DNA of 64,000 nt from NCBI RefSeq assembly GCF_000504305.1, contig NZ_KI632512.1:3066220-3130219 (forward strand), read 5' to 3'. Shown here one piece after another: positions 1 to 6,974 of this stretch (its first letter is position 1; each line of letters opens with the position of its first letter). The DNA is from Nitratidesulfovibrio termitidis HI1 (lineage in GTDB: Bacteria > Desulfobacterota > Desulfovibrionia > Desulfovibrionales > Desulfovibrionaceae). The position numbers and the translations under genes are program-made. The notes under the pieces are model-generated. The model was not told where the DNA came from, did no database searches, and saw only the letters and a program-made list of their open reading frames with translations.

Positions 1-999
1 CGGCGCGTGCAGGCCGAAGCGGGTGGACAGGTTGCACTGGTAGGTATCACCCGCGCGGATGCGGCGCAGCACCTCGCGCACGCCCGCCGTGTACCCGGCG
101 CGGTCCAGCGAGGGGGGCAGGGCGGCGCAGCCGGCCAGGGGGGTAAAGACGGCGCAGCCGCCGGGGGAGGTGAAGGTCGCGCAGCCGCCGGGAGTGGTAA
201 GGGCGGGCACGGGGGCGTCCGTCAGCAAACGGGCGCAGCGGGCGGCCAGATCCGGCGGGGCATCCGGGTGGACGGACAGGGACAGCGCGCCCGTGGCAGG
301 GTTCCAGCGGGCCACGGCGTGGTAGCGGCGCAGCAGGGCGTGGGGCAGCACGCGGGGTTTTGCGCTGCGGATGCCGAAGCGCGGCAGGCCGTAGGTGTAG
401 GCCAGAAAGCCGAGGGCTATGTCGTGGTCGGCTCGGGCGGGCTGCCAGAGGTGGGGGGCGGCATCGCGCGGTGGCCCGGAGGGATCTGCACCGAACGGAG
501 CCTGCAAGCCAAGGAAGGCGGCCAGCGCGGCGTCGGTGTGCGGACCGGGTTCGTGATCCGGTGAGATGGCGTGGCGGGGGTGCGCGGGGCGGGATGTGGA
601 ACCGGATATGGGGCCGGATATGAGGCCGGATGTGGAACCGGACGCGCAAGTGGGCGAGGGATCGCCCAGGCACAGTTCCTCGCGCGGGGCGATGCCGACA
701 AGGCAGCACGGGCCTTCGCCCTCGCCGCCGGGCCACACCGTCCAGCCGGGGGGCATGGCGGTGTGCACGTGCGGGGCGTCGGGGGCGCTAGTGAAGCCGG
801 AAGGCAGGCCGGAAGCGGTGGCCTCCGCGCTCCGGGCATCCCCCGCGCCGGAATCCGCGCGGCCCGTATCCGCATGGTCTGCATCGACGTGGCAAGGGTC
901 CGGGTGGCACAGCAGCAGGTCCGCTCCCTGCCGGGCGCAGGACAGGGCAAAGGACGCGAAGGCGTCGGCGTCAGCGCAGGCCGAGAGCGTGCAGCGCAT
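1..999 (-). CDS. pabB: PabB/TrpE-type chorismate-binding enzyme, N-terminal part (truncated by window edge)
   Basis: The first 333 codons are present; the gene runs off the left edge. In the last visible residues the motif Y-x3-V-x2-V-x2-I-x-AGD-x-YQ-NLS-RF is readable. This is the entry to the catalytic domain of aminodeoxychorismate/anthranilate synthase component I. The N-terminal half is poorly conserved and rich in Ala/Pro/Asp/Gly, with a Thr/Gly/Cys low-complexity stretch just before the motif. The ATG at 999 lies inside the 3' end of the upstream amidotransferase gene (29-bp overlap), which suggests translational coupling of the two subunits. Expected role: with PabA and glutamine, making aminodeoxychorismate for p-aminobenzoate and folate. 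TrpE is the alternative; the folate-type neighbour favours PabB. Confidence 0.8.
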   Translation of the reverse strand, partial: MRCTLSACADADAFASFALSCARQGADLLLCHPDPCHVDADHADTGRADSGAGDARSAEATASGLPSGFTSAPDAPHVHTAMPPGWTVWPGGEGEGPCCLVGIAPREELCLGDPSPTCASGSTSGLISGPISGSTSRPAHPRHAISPDHEPGPHTDAALAAFLGLQAPFGADPSGPPRDAAPHLWQPARADHDIALGFLAYTYGLPRFGIRSAKPRVLPHALLRRYHAVARWNPATGALSLSVHPDAPPDLAARCARLLTDAPVPALTTPGGCATFTSPGGCAVFTPLAGCAALPPSLDRAGYTAGVREVLRRIRAGDTYQCNLSTRFGLHAP

Positions 1000-1726
1000 G
1001 GCGTATCCACCACACCCCGTCCGGGGTGAGGAACGATTCTGGGTGAAACTGGTAGCCCAGCAGGGGCAGGCTGTGGTGGCGGGCGGCCATGACCACCCCC
1101 TGCCCGTTGCGGGCCAGTACACGCATGCCCGCGCCCATGACGGACAGGTGCAGCGAATGGTAGCGGGCCACGGTGCGGGCCTGCCCGGCGTAGTGCAGCG
1201 TGTCCGGCTTGCCGTGCACGCAGCCTGGCAGCGGCGCGGTGACCCCGCCGAAATGGGCGTTGATGATCTGCAGGCCAAGGCAGATGCCCAGCACGGGCAC
1301 CGGTACGGGGCGGGGTTGGGCACAGGGGGGAGACGCCGTGGCGGCGGGCGCGGCTGAGGCCTGGTCTGAGGACGGGGTTGCCGCCGTTCTGGATGGCAAG
1401 GCTGTGGTCCTCTCGGCGGGCAGGCGGGCCTCTGCCCCTCCATCCGCTGCGTGCGGACCGCGCATCCGCGTGCTCTTACCGCCCAGCAGCGGCCCGTACT
1501 GCGGATATTCTTCCGGCGTGCCGGGGCCGGGCGAGATCACCAGCAGGTCCCAACGGGTGGTGGGGCCTGCGAGGGTCGGGTCGCCCGGCGCATGTGGCCA
1601 GTCGCCCGTGACTTCGTCCAGCCGATTTACTGGCACGACAGTGGGCACGCAGCCGGTGGCAGCCACCAGCAGATGTTCGAGGTTGCGCGTGAAGCTGTCG
1701 TGATTGTCGGCAAGCAGGATGCGCAT
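971..1726 (-). CDS. pabA: PabA/TrpG-type class I glutamine amidotransferase
   Basis: 251 residues. The N-terminus MRILLADNHDSFT, the oxyanion motif SPGPGTPEEY, the nucleophile motif GICLGLQ and the C-terminal FHPESF (catalytic His/Glu) are all present, so the glutaminase triad is intact. The usual family length is about 190. The excess is an Ala/Pro/Ser/Thr-rich insertion of roughly 55 residues between the PGPG motif and the nucleophile elbow. It delivers ammonia from glutamine to the chorismate enzyme encoded directly downstream, whose start codon overlaps this gene's end. PabA versus TrpG cannot be separated from sequence alone; the folate-enzyme neighbour favours p-aminobenzoate synthesis. 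Confidence 0.88.
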   Translation of the reverse strand: MRILLADNHDSFTRNLEHLLVAATGCVPTVVPVNRLDEVTGDWPHAPGDPTLAGPTTRWDLLVISPGPGTPEEYPQYGPLLGGKSTRMRGPHAADGGAEARLPAERTTALPSRTAATPSSDQASAAPAATASPPCAQPRPVPVPVLGICLGLQIINAHFGGVTAPLPGCVHGKPDTLHYAGQARTVARYHSLHLSVMGAGMRVLARNGQGVVMAARHHSLPLLGYQFHPESFLTPDGVWWIRHALHALGLR

Positions 1727-1762
1727 GCGGTGGTGGTGCGGCGACCGGCGGGTCCGGGCCGA

Positions 1763-2605
1763 TTACCCCTCCATCCAGATGATGGACGCCTGCCGCCCGG
1801 TGGTGGCGGCGCGGCGGTAGGAGAAGAAGTCGTCGGCCAGGGTGTGTGTGCACAGGTCCAGCCCGTAGATGCGCTCCGGCAGCAGGCCCGCCTCGGCAAG
1901 CTGGTGGCGGGTCAGCGTCCACAGGTCCATGGTGCGGCTGGCCGTGCGGAACCAGCGGGCGAAGTCCTGCCCCCATTCCGTGGCGAAGTTGACGAATTCC
2001 GCCGCCGCCGGGCCAAGGCTGGGGCCGCGCACGGCCAGCACCTCTTGCGGGGGAAAGCCGTAGCGTTCGCAAAAGGCGCGTACGCCCGACTGCGGGGAGC
2101 CGATGCGGTTGCCCCGCCATCCGGCGTGCAGCGCGGCCACGTACCTGCCGCTTTCATGCGCCAGCAGAATGGGCTGGCAGTCCGCCGTCTTGATCACCAG
2201 CCCCACGCCGGGGCGCGCGGTGGCAAGGCCGTCGGCCTGGGTCACCGGGGTTGCGGCCAGCGCGGCGGCCAGTTGCACCGGTTCCGGATCCATGAGCATG
2301 GCATCGCCATGCACCTGCCTGGCCTCCACCCATTCGGGCAGGTCCAGACTGGCGGCCAGCGCGGCGCGGTTGGCGGCTACGGCGGCGGAGTCGTCGCCCA
2401 CCTCGTAGGAAATGTTGCCCCCGGCCCAAGGGCCGTCGGAGATGCCGCCGCGCCGGGTCTGGAAGGCGCAACGCACCCCCGGCACGCCGGGAAAGGCGAA
2501 ACGGATGCACTGCGGGGTGACGTCATCCGGGATGATGGGGGGGGTGGCGGCGGAGCCGGAACGGGAAAGCGGCGGAAAGGCCAGCGACGGGGTGGTTACA
2601 GCCAT
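1763..2605 (-). CDS. pgeF: YfiH/PgeF-type laccase-domain protein (purine nucleoside phosphorylase family)
   Basis: 280 residues from an ATG preceded by GAGGAGGGA at good spacing; a longer upstream reading is less likely. Multicopper-oxidase-type laccase-domain (Cu-oxidase_4) landmarks are visible: ARQVHGD, the ADGLAT segment, IKTADCQPILL, AALHAGWRG (His/Cys zinc ligands), GPSLGPAAAEF and a C-terminal CTH..FFSYRR. Family members are zinc-dependent purine nucleoside phosphorylases/adenosine deaminases, or act in peptidoglycan-precursor editing (PgeF). The gene sits between the cyclo-ligase, whose 3' end it overlaps by 10 bp, and pabA, in one minus-strand run. The exact substrate is not deducible. 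Confidence 0.88.
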   Translation of the reverse strand: MAVTTPSLAFPPLSRSGSAATPPIIPDDVTPQCIRFAFPGVPGVRCAFQTRRGGISDGPWAGGNISYEVGDDSAAVAANRAALAASLDLPEWVEARQVHGDAMLMDPEPVQLAAALAATPVTQADGLATARPGVGLVIKTADCQPILLAHESGRYVAALHAGWRGNRIGSPQSGVRAFCERYGFPPQEVLAVRGPSLGPAAAEFVNFATEWGQDFARWFRTASRTMDLWTLTRHQLAEAGLLPERIYGLDLCTHTLADDFFSYRRAATTGRQASIIWMEG

Positions 2606-3339
2606 GTCAGTCCCTCCTCGGTGCACAGTGCGTGGACGGGGCGGTCCCATGGGGCCACGGGCAGCGCCGGTACGATCTGAAAGGCATAGGCCAGCCCCAC
2701 CAGCGCGGTGCGGGCCATGGCCGGGTGGGCCAGGAAGCGGTCGTAGTAGCCTGCGCCGTGGCCAAGGCGGTTGCCCTGTAGGTCAAAGGCCACGCCGGGG
2801 ATGACGGCAAGGTCGGGCGCGAAGGAGGACGCGGAACCGGGCGCGGCATCCATGTCGATGGCCGGGCAGCGGGCGGGGTCCGGTTCCGCGATGCCGTAGC
2901 GGCCGGGCTTGAGGTCCGCCGCGCAGGCGCAGGGGGCCAGGCACATTTCGTTGTCGCAGTTGGCGGCGGGGGTGGTGGCGCCAGTTGCGGAGGATGCGGG
3001 GCCAGTTGCGGAGGATGCGGGGCCGGTTGTGGAGGATGCGGGGCCGGTTGTGGAGGATGCGGGGGACGCGGGCGCAGACGTCACGCAGCGCGGCAGCAGC
3101 ACCTGCTTGCCGTCCGCCCAGGCGGCATCCAGCAGGCGGGCGGTGGCGGTCTCGTTGCGCACGGCCACGTACAGCAGTACCTGCCGGGCGGCCTGCCACG
3201 CGGGCGATGCCAGCAGGGCTTCCTGCGCGGCATGGCCCAGTCGGGCGGCCTCTTCGGGGGGCAGCGCGGCGCGACGGGCCAGCATGGCGCGGCGTAAGGC
3301 CTGCCGGGCTTCGGGGTCTGGCGGGTTGGAGTGCGTCAT
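2596..3339 (-). CDS. 5-formyltetrahydrofolate cyclo-ligase
   Basis: 247 residues from the ATG at 3339 (MTHSNPPDPEARQALRRAM). The family ends are clear: the N-terminal R-x2-L-x2-R region, L-Y-V-A-V-R-NE, and the C-terminal signature G-N-R-LGHGAGYYDRFL followed by LVGLAYAFQIV. It converts 5-formyl-THF and ATP to 5,10-methenyl-THF. Family members are about 190 residues. Here about 45 extra residues lie in the middle, including four copies of a seven-residue unit (PASSTTG/PASSATG) encoded by a 21-bp tandem repeat. The insertion does not touch the catalytic signature, so activity is probably retained. First gene of the minus-strand folate run. Confidence 0.88.
   Translation of the reverse strand: MTHSNPPDPEARQALRRAMLARRAALPPEEAARLGHAAQEALLASPAWQAARQVLLYVAVRNETATARLLDAAWADGKQVLLPRCVTSAPASPASSTTGPASSTTGPASSATGPASSATGATTPAANCDNEMCLAPCACAADLKPGRYGIAEPDPARCPAIDMDAAPGSASSFAPDLAVIPGVAFDLQGNRLGHGAGYYDRFLAHPAMARTALVGLAYAFQIVPALPVAPWDRPVHALCTEEGLTWL
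2981..3064. repeat. 21-bp in-frame tandem repeat (about 4 units) inside the cyclo-ligase gene
   Basis: Four consecutive near-identical units of 21 bp, of the type gccagttgcggaggatgcgg plus one g. Two carry ccagttgcgg and two ccggttgtgg. The unit is a multiple of three, so copy changes would keep the reading frame and only lengthen or shorten a PASS-x-TG linker. Confidence 0.9.
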
Positions 3340-3686
3340 GTGTGTGCCGGAGCAGGTTTCGGGTGTGTGCCGCCTGAAGTGGTGGAACCGGGGACCGAGG
3401 AATCCTGAAGCTGCCGTGGAGAGGTCCGGCGGCCACTGGCCTTTCACTGTCGGGCTTCCGCATCCGTCGCGGGCGCGGCGTGGAGGGGGGCCGCAATTGC
3501 CGTCGAAACGCCCCGCAGGGTGTTTTGTCAGGTGGCGGGTGCGTGGTGTAGAGTACGGGCGCGGGCGGTACCCCATAGCCATCGGGCGGTACCCCATAGC
3601 CATCGGGCGGTACCCCATAGCCATCGGGCGGTACCCGTGCTCCACAGCTCACTCCCCGTCGCGCAATCTAACAAGGAAGGCACCGC
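3340..3686. other. Divergent intergenic region between the folate run and the metallophosphoesterase
   Basis: About 350 bp with no convincing gene. It must carry the promoters of both divergent units, but no strong -35/-10 pair stands out. A 21-bp tandem repeat lies at 3562-3636, and an aaggaagg ribosome-binding site for the plus-strand gene is close to 3687. Confidence 0.6.
3562..3636. repeat. 21-bp intergenic tandem repeat (3.6 units)
   Basis: Three perfect copies of a 21-bp unit (cgggcggtaccccatagcc plus at) at 3562-3582, 3583-3603 and 3604-3624, then a partial copy to 3636. Each unit contains the palindrome GGTACC. It lies upstream of both divergent genes, so copy number could alter promoter spacing. 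Confidence 0.95.
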
Positions 3687-4364
3687 ATGCAAAGCGCACC
3701 CTACTGGATAGCATTCGGCGACATCCACGACGACGTTTCGCCCATCGCCGATATTCCCGGCCTGTCCGGGGCGGCGGGCGTGATCATTACTGGCGACATC
3801 ACCGTGGTGGGCGGCGTGCGCCAGGCCGAGCGCGTGCTGACGGCCATTGCCGCGCACAACCCGGCCATCCACGCCCAGATCGGCAACATGGACAAGGCCG
3901 AGGTGACCGACTGGCTGGACGGGCGCGGCTGGAACATCCACCGTGCCGCGCGCGAACTGGCCCCCGGCGTGGGCCTGCTGGGCGCGGGCTATTCCACGCC
4001 CACCCCCTTCGGCACGCCCAGCGAGGTGCCGGAAGCGCGGCTGGCAGAATGGCTGGACGCACTGCGGGCAGAGGCGGGCCGCTGGCCCCGGTTGGTGTTT
4101 GCCGTGCATACCCCTCCTGAAGACAGTCTGTGCGACAGGCTGGGTAACGGCGCGCACGTGGGCAGCCCGGCGGTGCGGGCGTTCATCGAGGTTGTGCAGC
4201 CGGACGTGTGCCTGTGCGGGCATATCCACGAATCGCGGGCGGTGGACCACATCGGGCGCACCGTGGTGGTGAACCCCGGCGCGCTGGGCGCGGGCGGATA
4301 CGCCGTGGTGACCGCCCCGGAGGATGGCCCGCTGACGGCGGATCTGAAGGTGCTGCGGGGGTAG
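3687..4364 (+). CDS. Calcineurin-like metallophosphoesterase
   Basis: 225 residues. The five metallophosphoesterase motifs are visible in order: FGDIHD (D-x-H), ITGDIT (GD), GNMD (GN-x-D/H), AVHTPP (His) and CGHIHESR (GH-x-H). All metal ligands are therefore present, and a dinuclear-metal phosphoesterase or nuclease fold is expected. The length is usual for single-domain cytoplasmic members; there is no signal peptide. An aaggaaggc ribosome-binding site precedes the ATG. The gene stands alone, with the tRNA-fMet 275 bp downstream. The substrate cannot be inferred. Confidence 0.85.
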   Translation: MQSAPYWIAFGDIHDDVSPIADIPGLSGAAGVIITGDITVVGGVRQAERVLTAIAAHNPAIHAQIGNMDKAEVTDWLDGRGWNIHRAARELAPGVGLLGAGYSTPTPFGTPSEVPEARLAEWLDALRAEAGRWPRLVFAVHTPPEDSLCDRLGNGAHVGSPAVRAFIEVVQPDVCLCGHIHESRAVDHIGRTVVVNPGALGAGGYAVVTAPEDGPLTADLKVLRG

Positions 4365-4554
4365 GCAGGCCAGTCGTGTCCGTTGTGCCAAATAGGCAGG
4401 TAATGACCGGCGCAAAGACGAGGGCTACCGGGCGCTAACGACCGAACCGGCGATTGCGCCGACATGCTGGCGCTGGCGGCAGGCCTTTGTGAAGATTTTT
4501 ATCCTGTGATACAAACGCGTTGTCGCACATCGACAGTCTTTTTCAGATTTCTTG

Positions 4555-4583
4555 TTGACACCGGGGGGTGACGGGCATACTTC
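4555..4583 (+). promoter_or_regulatory. Sigma-70-type promoter of the tRNA-fMet gene
   Basis: A perfect -35 TTGACA at 4555-4560, a 17-bp spacer and a -10-like TACTTC at 4578-4583 lie about 55 bp upstream of the mature tRNA start. Position and spacing fit a stable-RNA promoter. Confidence 0.7.
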
Positions 4584-4639
4584 TAACGCCCCGACGGAAA
4601 GGCCTTGCCTACGCCGCCGGACCCGAATTCCGCAGGTGA

Positions 4640-4718
<79 letters not shown>

Positions 4719-4723
4719 AAATC

Positions 4724-4759
4724 AAGGCTCTTACGGAGAACATCCGTAAGAGCCTTTTT
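4724..4759 (+). terminator. Rho-independent terminator after tRNA-fMet
   Basis: A perfect 14-bp stem (aaggctcttacgga / tccgtaagagcctt), a 5-nt loop and then TTTTT. It lies inside the element, so the element supplies the terminator now used by the host tRNA. Confidence 0.92.
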
Positions 4760-4854
4760 GTTTTTCCAACCCTATTTCCAACCTTGGGATGGCTAATCGA
4801 AATCTCGCAGTAGCAAAACCAGGGGCCACCCTGTCACCATACGCATCTGTTAGG

Positions 4855-4887
4855 AGGCCTCCCGAACTGGGGGGCCTTCTGCTTTTT
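4855..4887 (+). terminator. Possible terminator in the element's left end
   Basis: Hairpin aggcctccc-gaact-ggggggcct (9 bp with one G:T) followed after 5 nt by TTTTT. It lies between the tRNA and the first element gene. The T tract is displaced, so this is tentative. The rest of 4760-5045 shows no gene. Confidence 0.4.
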
Positions 4888-5045
4888 ACCCATTCGGTCG
4901 TGAGCCGTGAAGGACAACCCTTGTGGGCACCAAAGTTCGAAACTTGGTGCCCATGACATTTTTCGAGGAATTTGGTTTCTACTGATCTGTTGGGTGCGCA
5001 AAGCAGCCCATTTAAGAAAAAGAGCTTTGGTTCAGGAGGATTGCC

Positions 5046-5261
5046 ATGAGCATTGGTGGCGTTGAACGCACAGAGGCCTCGGACACCCAGTGGGTATCGG
5101 AAAAAACCGCAGCACAATTGACAGGCTTGAGCGTCCACACGCTGCGTGGGCATCGCCTGCGAAGAAAGGGACTCCCCTACACGAAGGTCGGTCGAGCGGT
5201 TCGCTACTCGACAATAGACATTGCCAGCTTCATGCAGGCGCACAGAATCGACTTTTCGTAG
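5046..5261 (+). CDS. AlpA/excisionase-like helix-turn-helix DNA-binding protein
   Basis: 71 residues with a MerR/HTH_17-type start: WVSEKTAAQLTGLS, then TLRGHRLRRKGLPYTKVGRAVRY and a C-terminal DIASFMQAHRI. This is the pattern of small excisionase/AlpA regulators of integrated elements. A canonical AGGAGG lies 8 nt before the ATG. It is the first gene inside the left end, where an excision factor or element regulator is expected. Its partner would be the integrase at the other end, 36 kb away. Confidence 0.8.
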   Translation: MSIGGVERTEASDTQWVSEKTAAQLTGLSVHTLRGHRLRRKGLPYTKVGRAVRYSTIDIASFMQAHRIDFS

Positions 5262-5331
5262 TTCAGTGCCCCGCGCTGATATTCAACGCGGTGGCTGGAG
5301 CTACTCAATCTCCAACTCATGAGAGGTTCAT

Positions 5332-5502
5332 ATGCATCCGAAAGAAGAACCACAAGTTCCTAAGATTCCCAAAGTCGATCTCAATGTCCTTGCCGCGCGT
5401 GTCAAGGAAGTCCTTGAGGCATCGCCCGAGTCACTTGCGAAGGTCGAAGAGATCCAGGTTTCGCTGACGCGTTTGGACGTCACAATCATCCCAAAGCGAT
5501 AG
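5332..5502 (+). CDS. Small hypothetical protein, 56 aa
   Basis: ATG preceded by GAGAGG; 56 residues beginning MHPKEEPQVPKIPKVDLNVL and ending TLRRLDVT-type beta residues then IIPKR. It has a Pro/Lys-rich start followed by an amphipathic helix (LAARVKEVLEASPESLAKVEEI). No family is recognised. It lies 70 bp after the AlpA-like gene in the same direction and 49 bp before the next start codon, consistent with a small operon. Called from ribosome-binding site and coding character only. Confidence 0.5.
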   Translation: MHPKEEPQVPKIPKVDLNVLAARVKEVLEASPESLAKVEEIQVSLTRLDVTIIPKR

Positions 5503-5551
5503 ATCGCATGGGCTGGGGGGGATACCTCCCTGCCCATGCAAAGGAGTTCTT

Positions 5552-5660
5552 ATGAAAGAGTTGAGCATTGAAAAAATGATAGAAACTGCGTGCAAAACGA
5601 GGCAACCGGTAACTAGTTCCTGCATGCTTGGGGAGCCAGCTTTACATGGTGAGTCTATAC
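5552..5660 (+). pseudogene. 5' fragment of a gene interrupted by the IS3-family element
   Basis: An ATG with an AAGGAG ribosome-binding site opens a frame of 36 codons (MKELSIEKMIETACKTRQPV...) that is cut at the left end of the insertion element. On the other side of the element an open frame runs without a stop into the primase/helicase gene, whose only apparent start is an internal GTG. The fragment is therefore plausibly the original N-terminus of that gene. The exact junction is unresolved because no clean target duplication is visible. Confidence 0.45.
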
Positions 5661-5719
5661 TGCCCCCCATTAACAAGGTGGCTCTGTTAAGGTAGTTTTC
5701 TTCCATCCTTGGAGGAAGC

Positions 5720-5986
5720 ATGAAACGCCGAGTCTGGGACAGCAAAAGCAAGGCCCGCATTGTGCTTGAGGGATTGCAGGGTCGCTCTGTGGCAAGCATT
5801 TGCAGTGAGTATCAAATCACTCAGGGTATGTATTACCGCTGGCGCGACACGTTGTTGGCCAATGCCGCCCTGGCTTTTGAGGTGGGCGCCACTAACCGAC
5901 GAGAAGAACGCCTTGCGACAGAGAACCAAAAACTCAAGCAAGCCGTTGGCGAACTGACGCTGGAGTTAAAAAAAAACGACTGGTAA
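5720..5986 (+). CDS. IS3-family transposase OrfA (HTH)
   Basis: 88 residues: KRRVWDSKSKARIVLEGLQGRSVASICSEYQI, then GMYYRWRD, a classical helix-turn-helix, and a leucine-rich C-terminal coiled coil (RLATENQKLKQAVGELTLEL). Ribosome-binding site GGAGGA. The frame runs through AAAAAAAAA at 5968-5976 just before its stop. The downstream frame is -1 relative to this one, the standard set-up for programmed -1 frameshifting that yields the OrfAB transposase. Confidence 0.9.
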   Translation: MKRRVWDSKSKARIVLEGLQGRSVASICSEYQITQGMYYRWRDTLLANAALAFEVGATNRREERLATENQKLKQAVGELTLELKKNDW

Positions 5987-6036
5987 GCGGCAAGCGCCGA
6001 TCCGGCCAGGCCCAGCTTCAGCGCGATGCCGAACTC

Positions 6037-6762
6037 TTGCCGTTGATCGAGTCCCTGAAAATGGAACATCCCTTTTGGGGCTATCGCCGCGTATGGGCCA
6101 CCCTTCGGTATAAAAACGGCCTGATCATCAACGTCAAACGAGTGGCACGCCTGATGCGTCTGCATGGCCTTGGGGTGAAGCGCGCAGCCTTGCGGGCAAA
6201 GCGCACCCCTTCCGGAAGCAAGCCGCGCCCCGTCCGCCCGTGTCAGTGGTGGGGCATCGACATGACCAAGGTCATGACGGAAGGCGGCTGGGTGTATATC
6301 GTGCTGGTGGTGGACTGGTTTTCCAAGAAGATCGTGGGCCACCATGCCGACTACCGGAGCCGGAGCCATGAGTGGCTGCAAGCTCTGGATACGGCTATCC
6401 AGACGCACTTTCCCGGAGGCGTCCGGGGGCACGGCCTGAGCCTGATGAGCGACAACGGCTGCCAACCGACAGGAACGGCTTTTATGCGCGACTGCGCGAC
6501 TCTCGGCATCACGCAGGCGTTTACCAGCTACAACAATCCCAAAGGGAACGCGGATACCGAGCGGACAATGCGTACGATCAAGGAAGAGCTCTTCTGGCTG
6601 CACGAATGGCGTAGCCTGGAACACCTCGACCGCGCCCTCTCTGACTGGATAGAAAACTTCAACACCACATACCTGCATTCGGCGCTTGGCTGGAAGACTC
6701 CGCAAGGCGTCCATCAGCAGGCAAACAAAACCTGGCGGAATTCTCCCTTAAAGGCCGCTTGA
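6037..6762 (+). CDS. IS3-family transposase OrfB (DDE integrase core)
   Basis: 241 residues from the first ATG; the same frame is open back to the A9 run, so the working product is probably the OrfA-OrfB fusion. A 'HPFWGYRRVWATLRY' HTH_21 segment is followed by the rve integrase core. The catalytic triad is visible as WWGIDMT (D), LMSDNGCQPT (D) and NPKGNADTERTMRTIKEE (E), and the C-terminus has the usual W-x2-NFNT-x-Y-LHSALGWKTP. No disruption is seen, so the element is probably still functional. Confidence 0.92.
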   Translation: MPLIESLKMEHPFWGYRRVWATLRYKNGLIINVKRVARLMRLHGLGVKRAALRAKRTPSGSKPRPVRPCQWWGIDMTKVMTEGGWVYIVLVVDWFSKKIVGHHADYRSRSHEWLQALDTAIQTHFPGGVRGHGLSLMSDNGCQPTGTAFMRDCATLGITQAFTSYNNPKGNADTERTMRTIKEELFWLHEWRSLEHLDRALSDWIENFNTTYLHSALGWKTPQGVHQQANKTWRNSPLKAA

Positions 6763-6974
6763 TTTAAGGGGGGCATTACAAGTCGCCTGTCATTGACGTC
6801 ATTCCCACAGGGGCCACTTCGTTACCCCAGCCCAACTCCCCCCCGAGGTGGCAACGGGAGGCCCCATGGGCGCGGCCCAGGACCTCACCAGTCCCTCGCC
6901 TGTCATATAACCAAGCGAGCTATCAGACAAATGCGGGCCATGACTTTCCTGAAATATCACCCAAGGTAAGACAG

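Larger units (their letters stand above)
5661..6775 (+). mobile_element. IS3-family insertion sequence
   Basis: About 1.1 kb, bounded by imperfect inverted ends beginning TGCCCCCC-TTAA (left TGCCCCCCATTAACAAG, right complement TGCCCCCCTTAAATCAAG). It carries orfA and orfB in overlapping frames joined by an A9 run. No clear 3-4-bp target duplication is visible (flanks tac and tta), so the outer boundary may be off by a base or the ends rearranged. Confidence 0.85.

Noticed and set aside
3562-3636. CRISPR array
   Set aside because: The 21-bp units are directly adjacent without spacers and no cas genes are near.
4731-5243. 170-codon minus-strand frame at the left end of the island
   Set aside because: It runs through the tRNA terminator and opposite the AlpA-like gene, which has a clear ribosome-binding site and domain.
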